Assembly: GCA_900551445.1 (NCBI GenBank)
Contig: URWA01000007.1
Span: 46,127-110,126, forward strand
Source of the DNA: an uncultured Bacteroides sp.
GTDB lineage: Bacteria; Bacteroidota; Bacteroidia; Bacteroidales; Bacteroidaceae
Reading direction: 5' to 3'
Length of the DNA: 64,000 nt
Below, one piece after another: positions 17,410 to 25,563 of the stretch; the stretch's first letter is position 1, and every line of letters starts with the position of its first letter. Position numbers and translations under genes: made by a program. The notes under the pieces were generated by a model. The model had not been told where the DNA came from, searched no databases, and saw only the letters and a list, made by a program, of their open reading frames with translations.

Positions 17410-18444
17410 GTGGCAAAGAATTTTGAAATACGGAATAGTACGGCAGAGTTTCTTACCTTTATTGCCGAGGGGAAGGAGAATGGCATACAAGTGTTATATA
17501 AGGATGAAACAATTTGGGCAACCCAAAAAGCTATGGCTGAATTGTTTGGCGTTGACAGAACGGTCATAACCAAACATCTAAAAAACATTTTTGAAAGTTT
17601 AGAATTAGAGCAAGAATCAGTATGTGCAAAATTTGCACATACTGCCGAGGACGGTAAAACATACAATACCGCATTTTACAACCTTGACGCCATAATTTCC
17701 GTTGGATACCGCGTTAATTCTATCCGGGCCACACAATTCCGCCAATGGTGTACATACGTTCTACGCCAGTTTGCCATCCGTGGGTATGTCATAGATAAAA
17801 AGCGGATGGAAAACGGCTCATTCATCGGGGAAGATTATTTTGAGCATCTGCTTGCCGAAATTCGCGAGATACGTCTGAGTGAACGGCGCTTTTACCAGAA
17901 ACTTACAGATATATACGCTACAGCCATAGATTATAACAAGAGTGCGCCCACAACACGTCTGTTTTACAAAAAGGTGCAGAACAAAATGCACTATGCGGTA
18001 CATGGACATACGGCAGCGGAACTGATTGTTGACCGTGCAGATGCACAAAAAGAACACATGGGCTTGACTACGTGGGAGAAGGCACCGGACGGTAAGATAG
18101 TAAAGCCGGATGTAAGCGTTGCCAAGAATTACCTCAAAGAAAATGAATTAGAGGCAATGGGACGTATCGTCAATAGCTTTCTTGATATAGCGGAAGATAT
18201 GGCAAAACGCCATATCCCGATGACAATGGAGGATTGGGCAAAACGTATAGACAAATTTCTGGACGTAACGGACCGGCCGATTCTTGCCGATGCAGGAAAG
18301 GTCACGGCTGAATACGCCAAAGAGTTTGCCGAAACTGAATTTGAAAAATACCGCGTCATTCAAGACCGTCTGTTTAAGTCCGACTTCGATAAACTGGATG
18401 ACAAAGATTTGCCCTCACTTGATTTTACACCAGACAACCCATAA
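17410..18444 (+). CDS. rhuM: RhuM family protein
   Basis: 344 residues from a GTG start. It is a full-length member of the RhuM family, named from a Salmonella pathogenicity-island gene and common on genomic islands. The N-terminus has a helix-turn-helix-like region (TIWATQKAMAELFGVDRTVITKHLKNIFE) and the family core YNLDAIISVGYRVNSIRATQFRQW. The C-terminal half is helical. Its biochemical role is unknown; the fold suggests nucleic-acid binding. It is the intact cargo of the insertion downstream of dnaK and has a more AT-rich composition than flanking core genes. Confidence 0.92.
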   Translation: MAKNFEIRNSTAEFLTFIAEGKENGIQVLYKDETIWATQKAMAELFGVDRTVITKHLKNIFESLELEQESVCAKFAHTAEDGKTYNTAFYNLDAIISVGYRVNSIRATQFRQWCTYVLRQFAIRGYVIDKKRMENGSFIGEDYFEHLLAEIREIRLSERRFYQKLTDIYATAIDYNKSAPTTRLFYKKVQNKMHYAVHGHTAAELIVDRADAQKEHMGLTTWEKAPDGKIVKPDVSVAKNYLKENELEAMGRIVNSFLDIAEDMAKRHIPMTMEDWAKRIDKFLDVTDRPILADAGKVTAEYAKEFAETEFEKYRVIQDRLFKSDFDKLDDKDLPSLDFTPDNP

Positions 18445-18650
18445 TCAAGTCATGAAGAAATCGCAACTGTTACTGAAAAAAGACTTAGTGATGCAGTTTT
18501 TGTTGTCATTTAACATTGATATTTTCTGCGTTTTCCTTTCGTTATTTTCGGTGGAAAATCGTACTTTTACAATAAAGAGCTGTGGTTGCTTATGGATGCT
18601 TATTTTCGGGTTTCCGCTATATTTGCAACACGTTCACGCAAGTTGCTCAT
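18445..18650. other. Gene-free stretch after rhuM
   Basis: About 200 bp with no convincing gene. An 83-codon frame starting ATGAAGAAATCG at 18452 lacks family resemblance and plausible composition, and runs straight into the duplicated dnaK 3' end. It probably represents element-end sequence. Confidence 0.35.
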
Positions 18651-18761
18651 ACAGAGATACTGTTGACTTTGAGGAAGGAAATAATATCGGTAAACAACGA
18701 TAAACATCCATAGAAAAAGGTATGGAACCCAAGTGGTTTCACACCTTTTTTTGTTTTTATT
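18651..18761 (+). repeat. Right copy of the dnaK 3'-end/terminator direct repeat
   Basis: It contains ACAG-GATACTG, GACTTTGAGGAAG, TAAACAA, AACATCCATA and a hairpin ending TTTCACACC plus T-run and GTTTTTAT, in the order found at the true dnaK 3' end (16361-16459). It has no open dnaK frame, so it is a non-coding duplicate, diverged by several indels. Confidence 0.6.
18714..18754 (+). terminator. Terminator within the right dnaK-end copy
   Basis: AAAAGGTATGGAACC pairs imperfectly with GGTTTCACACCTTTT (one A-C mismatch, one G-U), followed by T-runs. It could stop transcription from rhuM. Confidence 0.65.
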
Positions 18762-18803
18762 AGAGTATGTATGCTATAGATAGTGCTTACTTTATTATGG
18801 ATT

Positions 18804-19208
18804 TTATTCCATAAACAATGTGACATCATGTCCTAAGTACTGTTCTTTTTCCTCTGGGCCAATGATGAAAAACGTAGCTTCTATTCTATCATTCCGTAAG
18901 TAACCGATGAAGCTAAGTATATAACTGTCGGTAGTTTCATGGGGCTTCAGTCTTTTTCCATAAGGATTTTTTATGACGATGGTATCATTATTCATTTCAT
19001 ATTTTGATTTTCCTTTCAAAAGATATAACGTATTTTTGGTTTGGAAAGAAACAGAATCACTGCTTGTAAAGGTGAGGGAAAGACTCTGAGTACTAAAAGT
19101 TTTTCCTATAAGCCTCGTAGAGTTTTGTGTACTTTGATTTTCTGGTAAATCTTTAGAACAAGAAAAAATAAATGCACACAATGAAATAATTAATAGAGAT
19201 TTTTTCAT
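18804..19208 (-). CDS. Small lipoprotein of unknown function
   Basis: 134 residues. A lipoprotein signal is clear: MKKSLLIISLCAFIFSCSKD, with the modified cysteine at 17. The mature part is polar and beta-rich (FSTQSLSLTFTSSDSVSF; KYEMNNDTIVIKNPYGKRL). I do not recognise a family, though the pattern recalls small calycin-like or lipocalin-like envelope lipoproteins of Bacteroidota. It stands alone in an AT-rich accessory stretch, with no clear operon partner. Confidence 0.7.
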   Translation of the reverse strand: MKKSLLIISLCAFIFSCSKDLPENQSTQNSTRLIGKTFSTQSLSLTFTSSDSVSFQTKNTLYLLKGKSKYEMNNDTIVIKNPYGKRLKPHETTDSYILSFIGYLRNDRIEATFFIIGPEEKEQYLGHDVTLFME

Positions 19209-19382
19209 AATGTTCAGGTTGGTAAAAAATATGGTTCTTTATAGCACTGGACCCTTGGTGATTCAAGGAACTTATTATTTTTATGATAACAAAAAAATAG
19301 ACAGGATGGTTCATTTGCGAATTCACAAATGAATAGATGTTTATAATTGGGTTTGTGATTTCAATAAAAAACTGTCTCAAAA

Positions 19383-19430
19383 TGAACTGCACCTCAAAAG
19401 TTAGATACAAAACTTCTGGGGTGCAGTTCA
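19383..19430. repeat. 48-bp near-perfect palindrome resembling facing IS ends; bidirectional terminator
   Basis: Two 20-bp arms, TGAACTGCACCTCAAAAGTT and the inverse of TGAACTGCACCCCAGAAGTT (18/20 identical), face each other across 8 bp. Poly-A/T runs on both sides let it act as a terminator for the GH20 gene, which ends at 19447. The arm sequence resembles terminal inverted repeats of IS3-family elements, so it may be a relic of an IS with its interior lost. Confidence 0.6.
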
Positions 19431-19446
19431 TTTTTTTAGGAGGAGA

Positions 19447-21414
19447 TTAATGCCGCTTGTAATTATATACCTTGAAGTTGTTGATGCGGCTGGAAAACTT
19501 TCCGGCCTGTTCCAATGGGAATACCAAGGTGCATGAGCGATACATTTTGTCCTTTCCATCTTCGTTATAGTATAAAGTCTGCTTGCCTAGTTCTTCTACC
19601 AGCTTTCCGTTTACGTAGAGACGGGTAGACTGACTGTCGCCTTCAATGGCCAAGTTTGTTTTACCCGGTTTTACCCGATAGTCGAAAGTGTAGAGGTAAC
19701 CGTCGCGGGCATAACCTAACATACCGCTGAGCGGGTCTGACAGATAAAATACAGCATCGCGTGAACGGAACAGCTCGGTACCTTTAGTTTCATTGGTCCC
19801 TTCGATGTTAAAGCTTACGGTATAATCGTAGCCTATTTCGCGGTGTGGAGTCTTCATGTTCGGATATACAACGTCTGCTTCATAAACCAGTTCTTTACCG
19901 CTTCCGATACGACCCAGAATATTCACTCCCGGAGCCTCGCTCAGAGTGATGCGTTTCTGGTTGAATTCAGCATAAGGCAGTTTGGTGTCTTTACCGGTCC
20001 ACATCTTCACGGCCATAGTCTGCATGGCTGGGAATACACGATGGTGTACATCCTGCATGGAGATGCCGTTCCCTACATGGTCGTTCCATACGGCGAACAT
20101 ACCGCCCAGAATGGACGGATCCTTCTCGTCGAATACTTCATCGCCTATTATGGCCGGAGTCCAGTTTTCGTATAGATACTGGCAGTTCAAATAGTCGTTG
20201 TAATAACCGGCCTGTGGTACGATATAAACCAGTCCGTCAGGAATACAAATCATCTTGTAACCCAGCTTTTTCATCTCACGAGGTTGTGCGTAGTTATTGT
20301 ACCACAGATTCAGAATCACGTTGTCCACTTTCACGGGAGTGTCACCCTGCGCATGTGTCAGGGCCCCCCAGGCACATGCCTGCTTACCGTACTTCTCCAC
20401 ATATTTAATGTAATGGTCGGTGAAGGCGCGGAATTGCTCTACCACTTTCTTGTCCTTGTTGGAGTATTCGTCGGTGCCGATATTTACCCGCTTGCCGCGG
20501 AACACCGGATTATCGCCTTCGAGATATTCCTTGAACAGTCCGTCCATAAATTTATAAGTCTCCGGATTGCCCAGGTCCAGATGGTCCATGCCATAAGTTT
20601 GGCTGCCAATCTCAGGCTTATAGTGTGTGAAAGCCAGGGAATGAGCCGGAGCATCAATTTCCGGAATGATTTCCACATAGTTATTCTCGGCCAGTTTCTG
20701 TAGGTCGATAAACTGTTGTTTGGTGTAGAAACCATCCTCGGCGGTCAGGCCTGGATAAGTGTCGCACTCCAGACGGAAGGCGGCATAAGTTTTGTTCCAG
20801 TCGTTGTCAAAATATTGTTTGAAGCCGTTGTCGTTCAGATGAAGCTGCAGGGTGTTCATCTTGTAGTAAGCCATGAACTTCACATAGTCACGCAGGAAGT
20901 CGATGGTAAAGAATTTGCGGGCACAGTCGAACATAAAACCACGCACGGCATAGCTCGGAAAGTCGCGCATGGTTCCCTTGGACAAACTGCGGGTATCCGA
21001 CTGCTCTGTCATCTGTAACAGGGTACGGGTGGCCCAGAAAGCGCCTGAAGTTTCCGGTGCAGAGACAAGTACCCGGTCGGTAATCCGGATGTCATAACCT
21101 TCTTTTGGCATCTTGCGGTCGGGTTTGAGTTGGAATACAAAGTCGCCGGCTGTGGACTTGCCTACGGACACTGGCATATACACGCCGAACATTTCTTCAT
21201 AGTCGGCTGCAAAAGCTTGTGCCACACGGAGCAGTTCCGTTTCTCCCGAGGTACATACAATCCGTGATGAGGCGGTTGGTATAAATTGACCGTCGCCTCC
21301 TTTCCATTCCTTCAGTTCCGGAATAACGAAAGGTTTGACGTTTTGTGCCCATACGGCACCTGACAGACGGCATACACTGCATGCCAGTAAAACTATCTTT
21401 TTTAGTATTCTCAT
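19447..21414 (-). CDS. Secreted beta-N-acetylhexosaminidase (GH20)
   Basis: 655 residues. A signal peptide ends near AVWAQ (residues 1-24), followed by the GH20 N-terminal alpha/beta domain (about 25-150) and the TIM barrel (about 155-490). The strand-2 region RGFMFDCARKFFTIDFLRDY and the catalytic pair in NIGTDEY (D315-E316) are intact. Substrate assistance by the N-acetyl group is the GH20 mechanism. The C-terminal ~150 residues form a concanavalin-like beta domain (RLYVNGKLVEEL). It likely trims GlcNAc or GalNAc from host glycans in the periplasm or at the cell surface. A terminator-like palindrome follows directly. Confidence 0.93.
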   Translation of the reverse strand: MRILKKIVLLACSVCRLSGAVWAQNVKPFVIPELKEWKGGDGQFIPTASSRIVCTSGETELLRVAQAFAADYEEMFGVYMPVSVGKSTAGDFVFQLKPDRKMPKEGYDIRITDRVLVSAPETSGAFWATRTLLQMTEQSDTRSLSKGTMRDFPSYAVRGFMFDCARKFFTIDFLRDYVKFMAYYKMNTLQLHLNDNGFKQYFDNDWNKTYAAFRLECDTYPGLTAEDGFYTKQQFIDLQKLAENNYVEIIPEIDAPAHSLAFTHYKPEIGSQTYGMDHLDLGNPETYKFMDGLFKEYLEGDNPVFRGKRVNIGTDEYSNKDKKVVEQFRAFTDHYIKYVEKYGKQACAWGALTHAQGDTPVKVDNVILNLWYNNYAQPREMKKLGYKMICIPDGLVYIVPQAGYYNDYLNCQYLYENWTPAIIGDEVFDEKDPSILGGMFAVWNDHVGNGISMQDVHHRVFPAMQTMAVKMWTGKDTKLPYAEFNQKRITLSEAPGVNILGRIGSGKELVYEADVVYPNMKTPHREIGYDYTVSFNIEGTNETKGTELFRSRDAVFYLSDPLSGMLGYARDGYLYTFDYRVKPGKTNLAIEGDSQSTRLYVNGKLVEELGKQTLYYNEDGKDKMYRSCTLVFPLEQAGKFSSRINNFKVYNYKRH

Positions 21415-21573
21415 ATTGGTAATTTATAGATTAGTAAATAAGTCACGAAATGTACAAATATTCTCTGGCTTTGTTATAAATATTGGGGGTAGATGTGGTG
21501 TGATTTATGTATTTCAGTGGCTTATCCTGTTTTCGTTTTTTACGAAGAATGATAGGGAGATGGAAATTTATAT

Positions 21574-22296
21574 TTATTCTCCCAATCTGAAATCTTTCAC
21601 GTGATCAGCAGTCAGCTGTAAATTTTCGAAGGTGGAAATACATTCGTTCGATTGAGGAGCCTGGCTACAGATACCCAGATAAATCTTATCCCCATATTCG
21701 TTTTTATAGAGACGGACCATCTGCCATGTCTTGCCGTCCAACGAATAGTAATTGGCTATGGTTTGCGTGTCGGATGATATTTTAAAATAAATGGATTCTG
21801 TATCCTCATTTACCACCTCATGGTTGTTGTCATCGGAGGTACCGATGGTTCGCACGCTTACCACCCGATGGGTTCCTCTTTCATCTTGCTCAAAACACAA
21901 CTTCTGCCACAGTGTGTCATTGGCATACGCAAAGAGGACAGCAGCGTTGTAGGTTCCTTCCGGAATGAAACCCGTTTTGACCTTGGCAGAATACGTGAAA
22001 GGTTTCTTGTTGTCTATTTCCATAAAAAGGATGGCGGCATCATCTTGTGATATTTTTCCGTTAGGATCACAGAAAAAGTCTGCCTGAGGTTTGGCACGGA
22101 AGGTGACGATACCTGCTGAATCACTCACTTGTTTTTCGGCTCCGTTGAGCGATTTGGTAAAATGAAGGCCATTTAAAGAGACGTTACAATCTGTCAGTCT
22201 GGAGCTTTCTGCAATTGGTTGGGTCTTGTCTGCTGTTGGATGCGAGCAAGCGGCTGTCATTATCGTAGCCATCGCTAAAAAAAGATATTTTTTCAT
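21574..22296 (-). CDS. DUF1349-type lipoprotein
   Basis: 240 residues. A lipoprotein signal, MKKYLFLAMATIMTAACSHP, has Cys17. The mature part matches the concanavalin-like DUF1349 fold: DAAILFMEIDNKKPFTYSAKV, AAVLFAYANDTLWQKLCFEQD, IYFKISSDTQTIANYYSLDGKTW. Family members bind or process carbohydrates in some bacteria but the activity here is unknown. It is co-oriented with the GH20 gene 159 bp downstream, which makes a glycan-related role reasonable. Confidence 0.72.
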   Translation of the reverse strand: MKKYLFLAMATIMTAACSHPTADKTQPIAESSRLTDCNVSLNGLHFTKSLNGAEKQVSDSAGIVTFRAKPQADFFCDPNGKISQDDAAILFMEIDNKKPFTYSAKVKTGFIPEGTYNAAVLFAYANDTLWQKLCFEQDERGTHRVVSVRTIGTSDDNNHEVVNEDTESIYFKISSDTQTIANYYSLDGKTWQMVRLYKNEYGDKIYLGICSQAPQSNECISTFENLQLTADHVKDFRLGE

Positions 22297-22397
22297 GATA
22301 CTTGTTTATATTAAAAGTTTATGATTCATTCAATCTGAGAAAGGGCTTTCTATTTTCAAAGTCGTTATTTGGGCACATGTTCACTTTATGCTGAGAT

Positions 22398-22979
22398 TTA
22401 TACAGGAAAACCGACTTTGTCTTGCTCGGTGATCTTTCGTAAGACACGGCAAGGATTTCCGGCAGCCACGACCCCTGAAGGTATGTCATGAGTGACCACA
22501 CTTCCAGCACCAATCACGGTATCATCGCCTATCGTAACGGCGCTGAGGAGTATGCTGCTACCTCCAATCCAAACGCGATTTCCTATCGTAATCGGTTTCG
22601 GAACTAAGGCACCGGCTATCCGTTCAGCCGGATCAAGTGAATGATTGGCGGAGTATGCACTTACATTCGGTCCTAATAACGTGTGATTGCCTATTGTGAT
22701 CTGTCCGCAATCAAGCAGGGTACATCCGAAATTAATATAGACATCACTCCCAATCGTAATGTTTTTTCCGAACTCGCAGGTAAAGTTTGGTTCCAGCCAA
22801 ACACGTTCACCCACTTTCTTGAAGAGTTGCCGCATGATTTCCTGACGGCGTTCAATTTCGTGGTCTTCGGTACGGTTAAATTCCTTGAATAGTCTTTTGG
22901 CTTTCACTCTTCGTTCAAACAAATCCGCATCAAAGTCATTACAGATTTGATGCGCCTGCATTTTATCCCATTCTGTCAT
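22398..22979 (-). CDS. Sugar O-acetyltransferase (maltose/galactoside acetyltransferase type)
   Basis: 193 residues. The N-terminal Mac domain (WDKMQAHQICNDFDADLFERRVKAKRLF) is followed by a left-handed beta helix of hexapeptide repeats (ITIGSDVYINFGCTLLD, ITIGNHTLLGPNV, ITIGNRVWIGGSS, VTIGDDTVIGAGSVV). The catalytic histidine is probably in SANHSLDPAERI. It transfers acetyl from acetyl-CoA to a sugar hydroxyl; the exact sugar is not predictable. Confidence 0.93.
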   Translation of the reverse strand: MTEWDKMQAHQICNDFDADLFERRVKAKRLFKEFNRTEDHEIERRQEIMRQLFKKVGERVWLEPNFTCEFGKNITIGSDVYINFGCTLLDCGQITIGNHTLLGPNVSAYSANHSLDPAERIAGALVPKPITIGNRVWIGGSSILLSAVTIGDDTVIGAGSVVTHDIPSGVVAAGNPCRVLRKITEQDKVGFPV

Positions 22980-23140
22980 TTTTGTTTTGGTAGGTTTTAT
23001 TTTAAGTAAGTGATTAAAATGTTCTTATATCCGTATAAAATAGGAGTATCGTCTATATAGAAGAGATGCGGATGTCGCCATCGCGTCAATGTAAAGATGG
23101 TGGAACCTTTTGCCTTCTGAGCAATATTTCGGCTGTTTGC

Positions 23141-23890
23141 TTAATCAACTAATCCCAGCTTTTTTGCTTTATGGCATGCTTCGGTAGTATTGTTCACTTG
23201 CAGTTTGGCTATGATATTCTGCCGGTGACGGTCTACCGTATGTTTGCTGATTTCCAGTCTGTCTGCAATCATTTTACTGGATTTTCCGCTTTGTATCATT
23301 TGTAATATGCTTTTTTCCCGGTCAGAAAGAAGTTGACTCTCATCCGTGAGAAGAATTTTTTTCTCGCCTGTCATCGTATTTATCAGATAAGCAGCTTCAC
23401 TATCTTCTGAGGTCAGATTGTATAAGCAGAGAGAATAGCTTATCCCTTGTTGCCCGTCTCCTGCGAAATAGAAGATGCGATGCTTCCAATAGTGGTATTC
23501 ACCCTCTTTGTTACACATTCTCATGGTATTTTCAAGATACCAGGAAAATATATCTTTTGAATGAGAGGAAGATATCTTGCGGAAGAAAGTCAACTCTTGC
23601 AGACATCGTTTTTTCCAGTCGTCCGGATGAATCCGGTTGTAAATCTCTTCTTCCCATACTGACTCCACCGTTTGAATGGTGCCTGGTTTACCTAGTCCCA
23701 ATATTTTGCAGGACTTTCCGAAGAAGATATGGCTTTTTCCCGTACGCAAATTACTTAATACGGCAATGGAGTTTTCGCAGATAGAGTAGGACTGTGCGAT
23801 AAGACACAGGCGTTGTTCCTCGTCTTGTGCATGTACTCCATCCATTTGTTGATGGAACTTTTGGTTTAATCTCTCATCTATTTCTATCAT
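23141..23890 (-). CDS. LuxR-type response/sensor transcriptional regulator
   Basis: 249 residues. The C-terminal LuxR helix-turn-helix is clear: LSDREKSILQMIQSGKSSKM, ADRLEISKHTVDRHRQNII, AKLQVNN. The N-terminal ~180 residues look like a PAS-type sensor (SYSICENSIAVLSNLRTGKSH; YHYWKHRIFYFAGDG) without receiver-domain aspartates. It is monocistronic, and its target is unknown. Confidence 0.85.
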   Translation of the reverse strand: MIEIDERLNQKFHQQMDGVHAQDEEQRLCLIAQSYSICENSIAVLSNLRTGKSHIFFGKSCKILGLGKPGTIQTVESVWEEEIYNRIHPDDWKKRCLQELTFFRKISSSHSKDIFSWYLENTMRMCNKEGEYHYWKHRIFYFAGDGQQGISYSLCLYNLTSEDSEAAYLINTMTGEKKILLTDESQLLSDREKSILQMIQSGKSSKMIADRLEISKHTVDRHRQNIIAKLQVNNTTEACHKAKKLGLVD

Positions 23891-24104
23891 ACATTCAGTT
23901 TACAGTGCCACAAAAGTATACAAAGTTTTTTCGAACCAAGATGAAATGAGTGTGTTCCTGATAAGATATGGTTATAAATCAGTATGGAGAAAGTGGTTGT
24001 TTTTCCTCTTGTAATGCAAATTTCTTACAAAAATCATTAGTCATATCATAAATTTCTGTACTTTAGGCGCTGAAAAGTCTTACGCTTACGTTAACTATCA
24101 AACA

Positions 24105-24938
24105 ATGAAAAGGAAACTTTTATTTATATCGGTTTTGTGGCTTTGTTGCAGCGCAATCTGTTCTGGTGCATGCATAGATGAAGTGCGTACATTTTATACG
24201 AATTATATGACGAACCTTTTAAATGTAGATTCGAATAATGAAGCATTGTGTAAGAAGTATTTAACCGAAGAATTGGCTGCCAAACTCCATAGAATGGCTT
24301 ATGCTACTGGAGGCAATCCGATTATACGGGCACAAGATGTGAATTCAGATGCAATCAAGACATTGAATGTAAGAGAAATTACAGACGATTGGTATATGGT
24401 AAGTTATCTTTGGGATGAAAAAGATAGTACCAGTCTGGTAGAGATTCCATTGAAAGTGGGATATGTGAATGACCAATGTAAGATTGTATATATTACCCCG
24501 ATTGAAAGCGATACCCAATATGGAGATGAGTGGTTGTCTTGTTTTGAAAATGTAGCTTCTGATAAAATAGATAGTTCGTCGGGAAAATCATTGGTCGAAA
24601 GTTTTTATAAAGTTTATTTGGCTACCTATTGCAGCATGTGCAGCGATTTGAATGTCAGGTTGCAGTCTTTACGTCTGTCGAACCTGTCTCACACAGCTTT
24701 GGAGCAATTCAAGAAAGCAGAACAGGAGTATTTGCAGGACACTTTCGAGGGCTATGACCTTTTGGTTACGAATTTTGATTTCGACGGAATGTGGTTCAAG
24801 AGTCTGAAAGTCCTTCCGTTGGGCACTGATAATTATCAGGTTACTTATCAGGCAGGAAAGTACACACATCAAATGAATATTCAGACTACATACCAAGATG
24901 GCAGATATTGGATTAGTGCCATCACTGGCGTTCAATAA
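24105..24938 (+). CDS. Secreted protein with two DUF3828-like domains
   Basis: 277 residues with a signal peptide (cleavage near CSGACIDE). Two homologous halves are visible. The first begins VRTFYTNYMTNLL, with YLTEELAAKLHRM and ADWYMVSYLW-like strands; the second begins VESFYKVYLATY, with NLSHTALEQFKKAEQEY and DNYQVTYQAGK. This is the pattern of the DUF3828 family of periplasmic proteins of unknown function. The start ATG follows a TACTTTA-type -7 element by about 40 bp. Confidence 0.6.
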   Translation: MKRKLLFISVLWLCCSAICSGACIDEVRTFYTNYMTNLLNVDSNNEALCKKYLTEELAAKLHRMAYATGGNPIIRAQDVNSDAIKTLNVREITDDWYMVSYLWDEKDSTSLVEIPLKVGYVNDQCKIVYITPIESDTQYGDEWLSCFENVASDKIDSSSGKSLVESFYKVYLATYCSMCSDLNVRLQSLRLSNLSHTALEQFKKAEQEYLQDTFEGYDLLVTNFDFDGMWFKSLKVLPLGTDNYQVTYQAGKYTHQMNIQTTYQDGRYWISAITGVQ

Positions 24939-24948
24939 TGCTACTCCG

Positions 24949-25524
24949 TTATTTCTTTCTGCTCAGTTCCGCCCGTATGCGGCTGAGCGACTGAGGCGTA
25001 ATCATCAGATAAGAGGCGATGTGCTTTAGCGGGACATGCTGCAGCAATTCTGGATTCTGTTCCAGCAAGGCAAGGTAACGTTGTTTTGCCTGTGCGGCTC
25101 CTCCGTTTATCATCCAGTTTTCCATGTCCAGAAACTGCCGTTCGAAAATGATTCTTCCGATGTTGGCAAAGGCGATGGAAGAGGCGAAAAAAGTCTCCAT
25201 CTTTTGCTTGGAGATGCGGAAGACCGTGCTGTCGCTCATGGCTTCGATGGAGGTAAGAGAGGGACGGTCGGCCACGTAGCTCCACGAAGAGAAGAGCGTG
25301 TCTCCCTCGGAAGCAAACCAGAGTGAAATGTCTACTCCGTCGCGCAGATAATGTCCTCTCCAGATGCCTTGGGCCACCAGGTAGAGACTGCTGTTGCGTT
25401 CCCCTTCCCGTACGATGTGTTCCCCTTTCCGGTAGGTGAGCCGTTCCATCTGTGCCAGTAATTGCTCGGATTCCGAGGCATTCAGTCCATATTTTTCGTG
25501 TAGTATCTCGCTAAAAGTTTTCAT
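24949..25524 (-). CDS. Crp/Fnr family transcriptional regulator
   Basis: 191 residues. A cyclic-nucleotide-binding-like beta barrel (KGEHIVREGERNSSLYLVAQG) is followed by the dimer helix and a C-terminal HTH (LLQHVPLKHIASYLMITPQ, SLSRIRAEL). It lacks the Fnr Fe-S cysteines and is typical of the small Bacteroidota Crp-like regulators. It lies 39 bp downstream of a MATE exporter gene on the same strand, so the two may form an operon in which it controls the exporter. Confidence 0.9.
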   Translation of the reverse strand: MKTFSEILHEKYGLNASESEQLLAQMERLTYRKGEHIVREGERNSSLYLVAQGIWRGHYLRDGVDISLWFASEGDTLFSSWSYVADRPSLTSIEAMSDSTVFRISKQKMETFFASSIAFANIGRIIFERQFLDMENWMINGGAAQAKQRYLALLEQNPELLQHVPLKHIASYLMITPQSLSRIRAELSRKK

Positions 25525-25563
25525 TCCTTTGGGTATCTATGTCGCTACAAAGGTAATAAAATC

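Noticed and set aside
16456..18444. AlbA-type protein plus RhuM as a two-gene defence or toxin-antitoxin system
   Set aside because: The AlbA-type gene is multiply broken, the genes are divergent, and no known system pairs these families.
18452..18703. 83-codon frame after rhuM as a gene
   Set aside because: It has no family resemblance, runs into the duplicated dnaK 3' end, and the sequence looks like element-end DNA.
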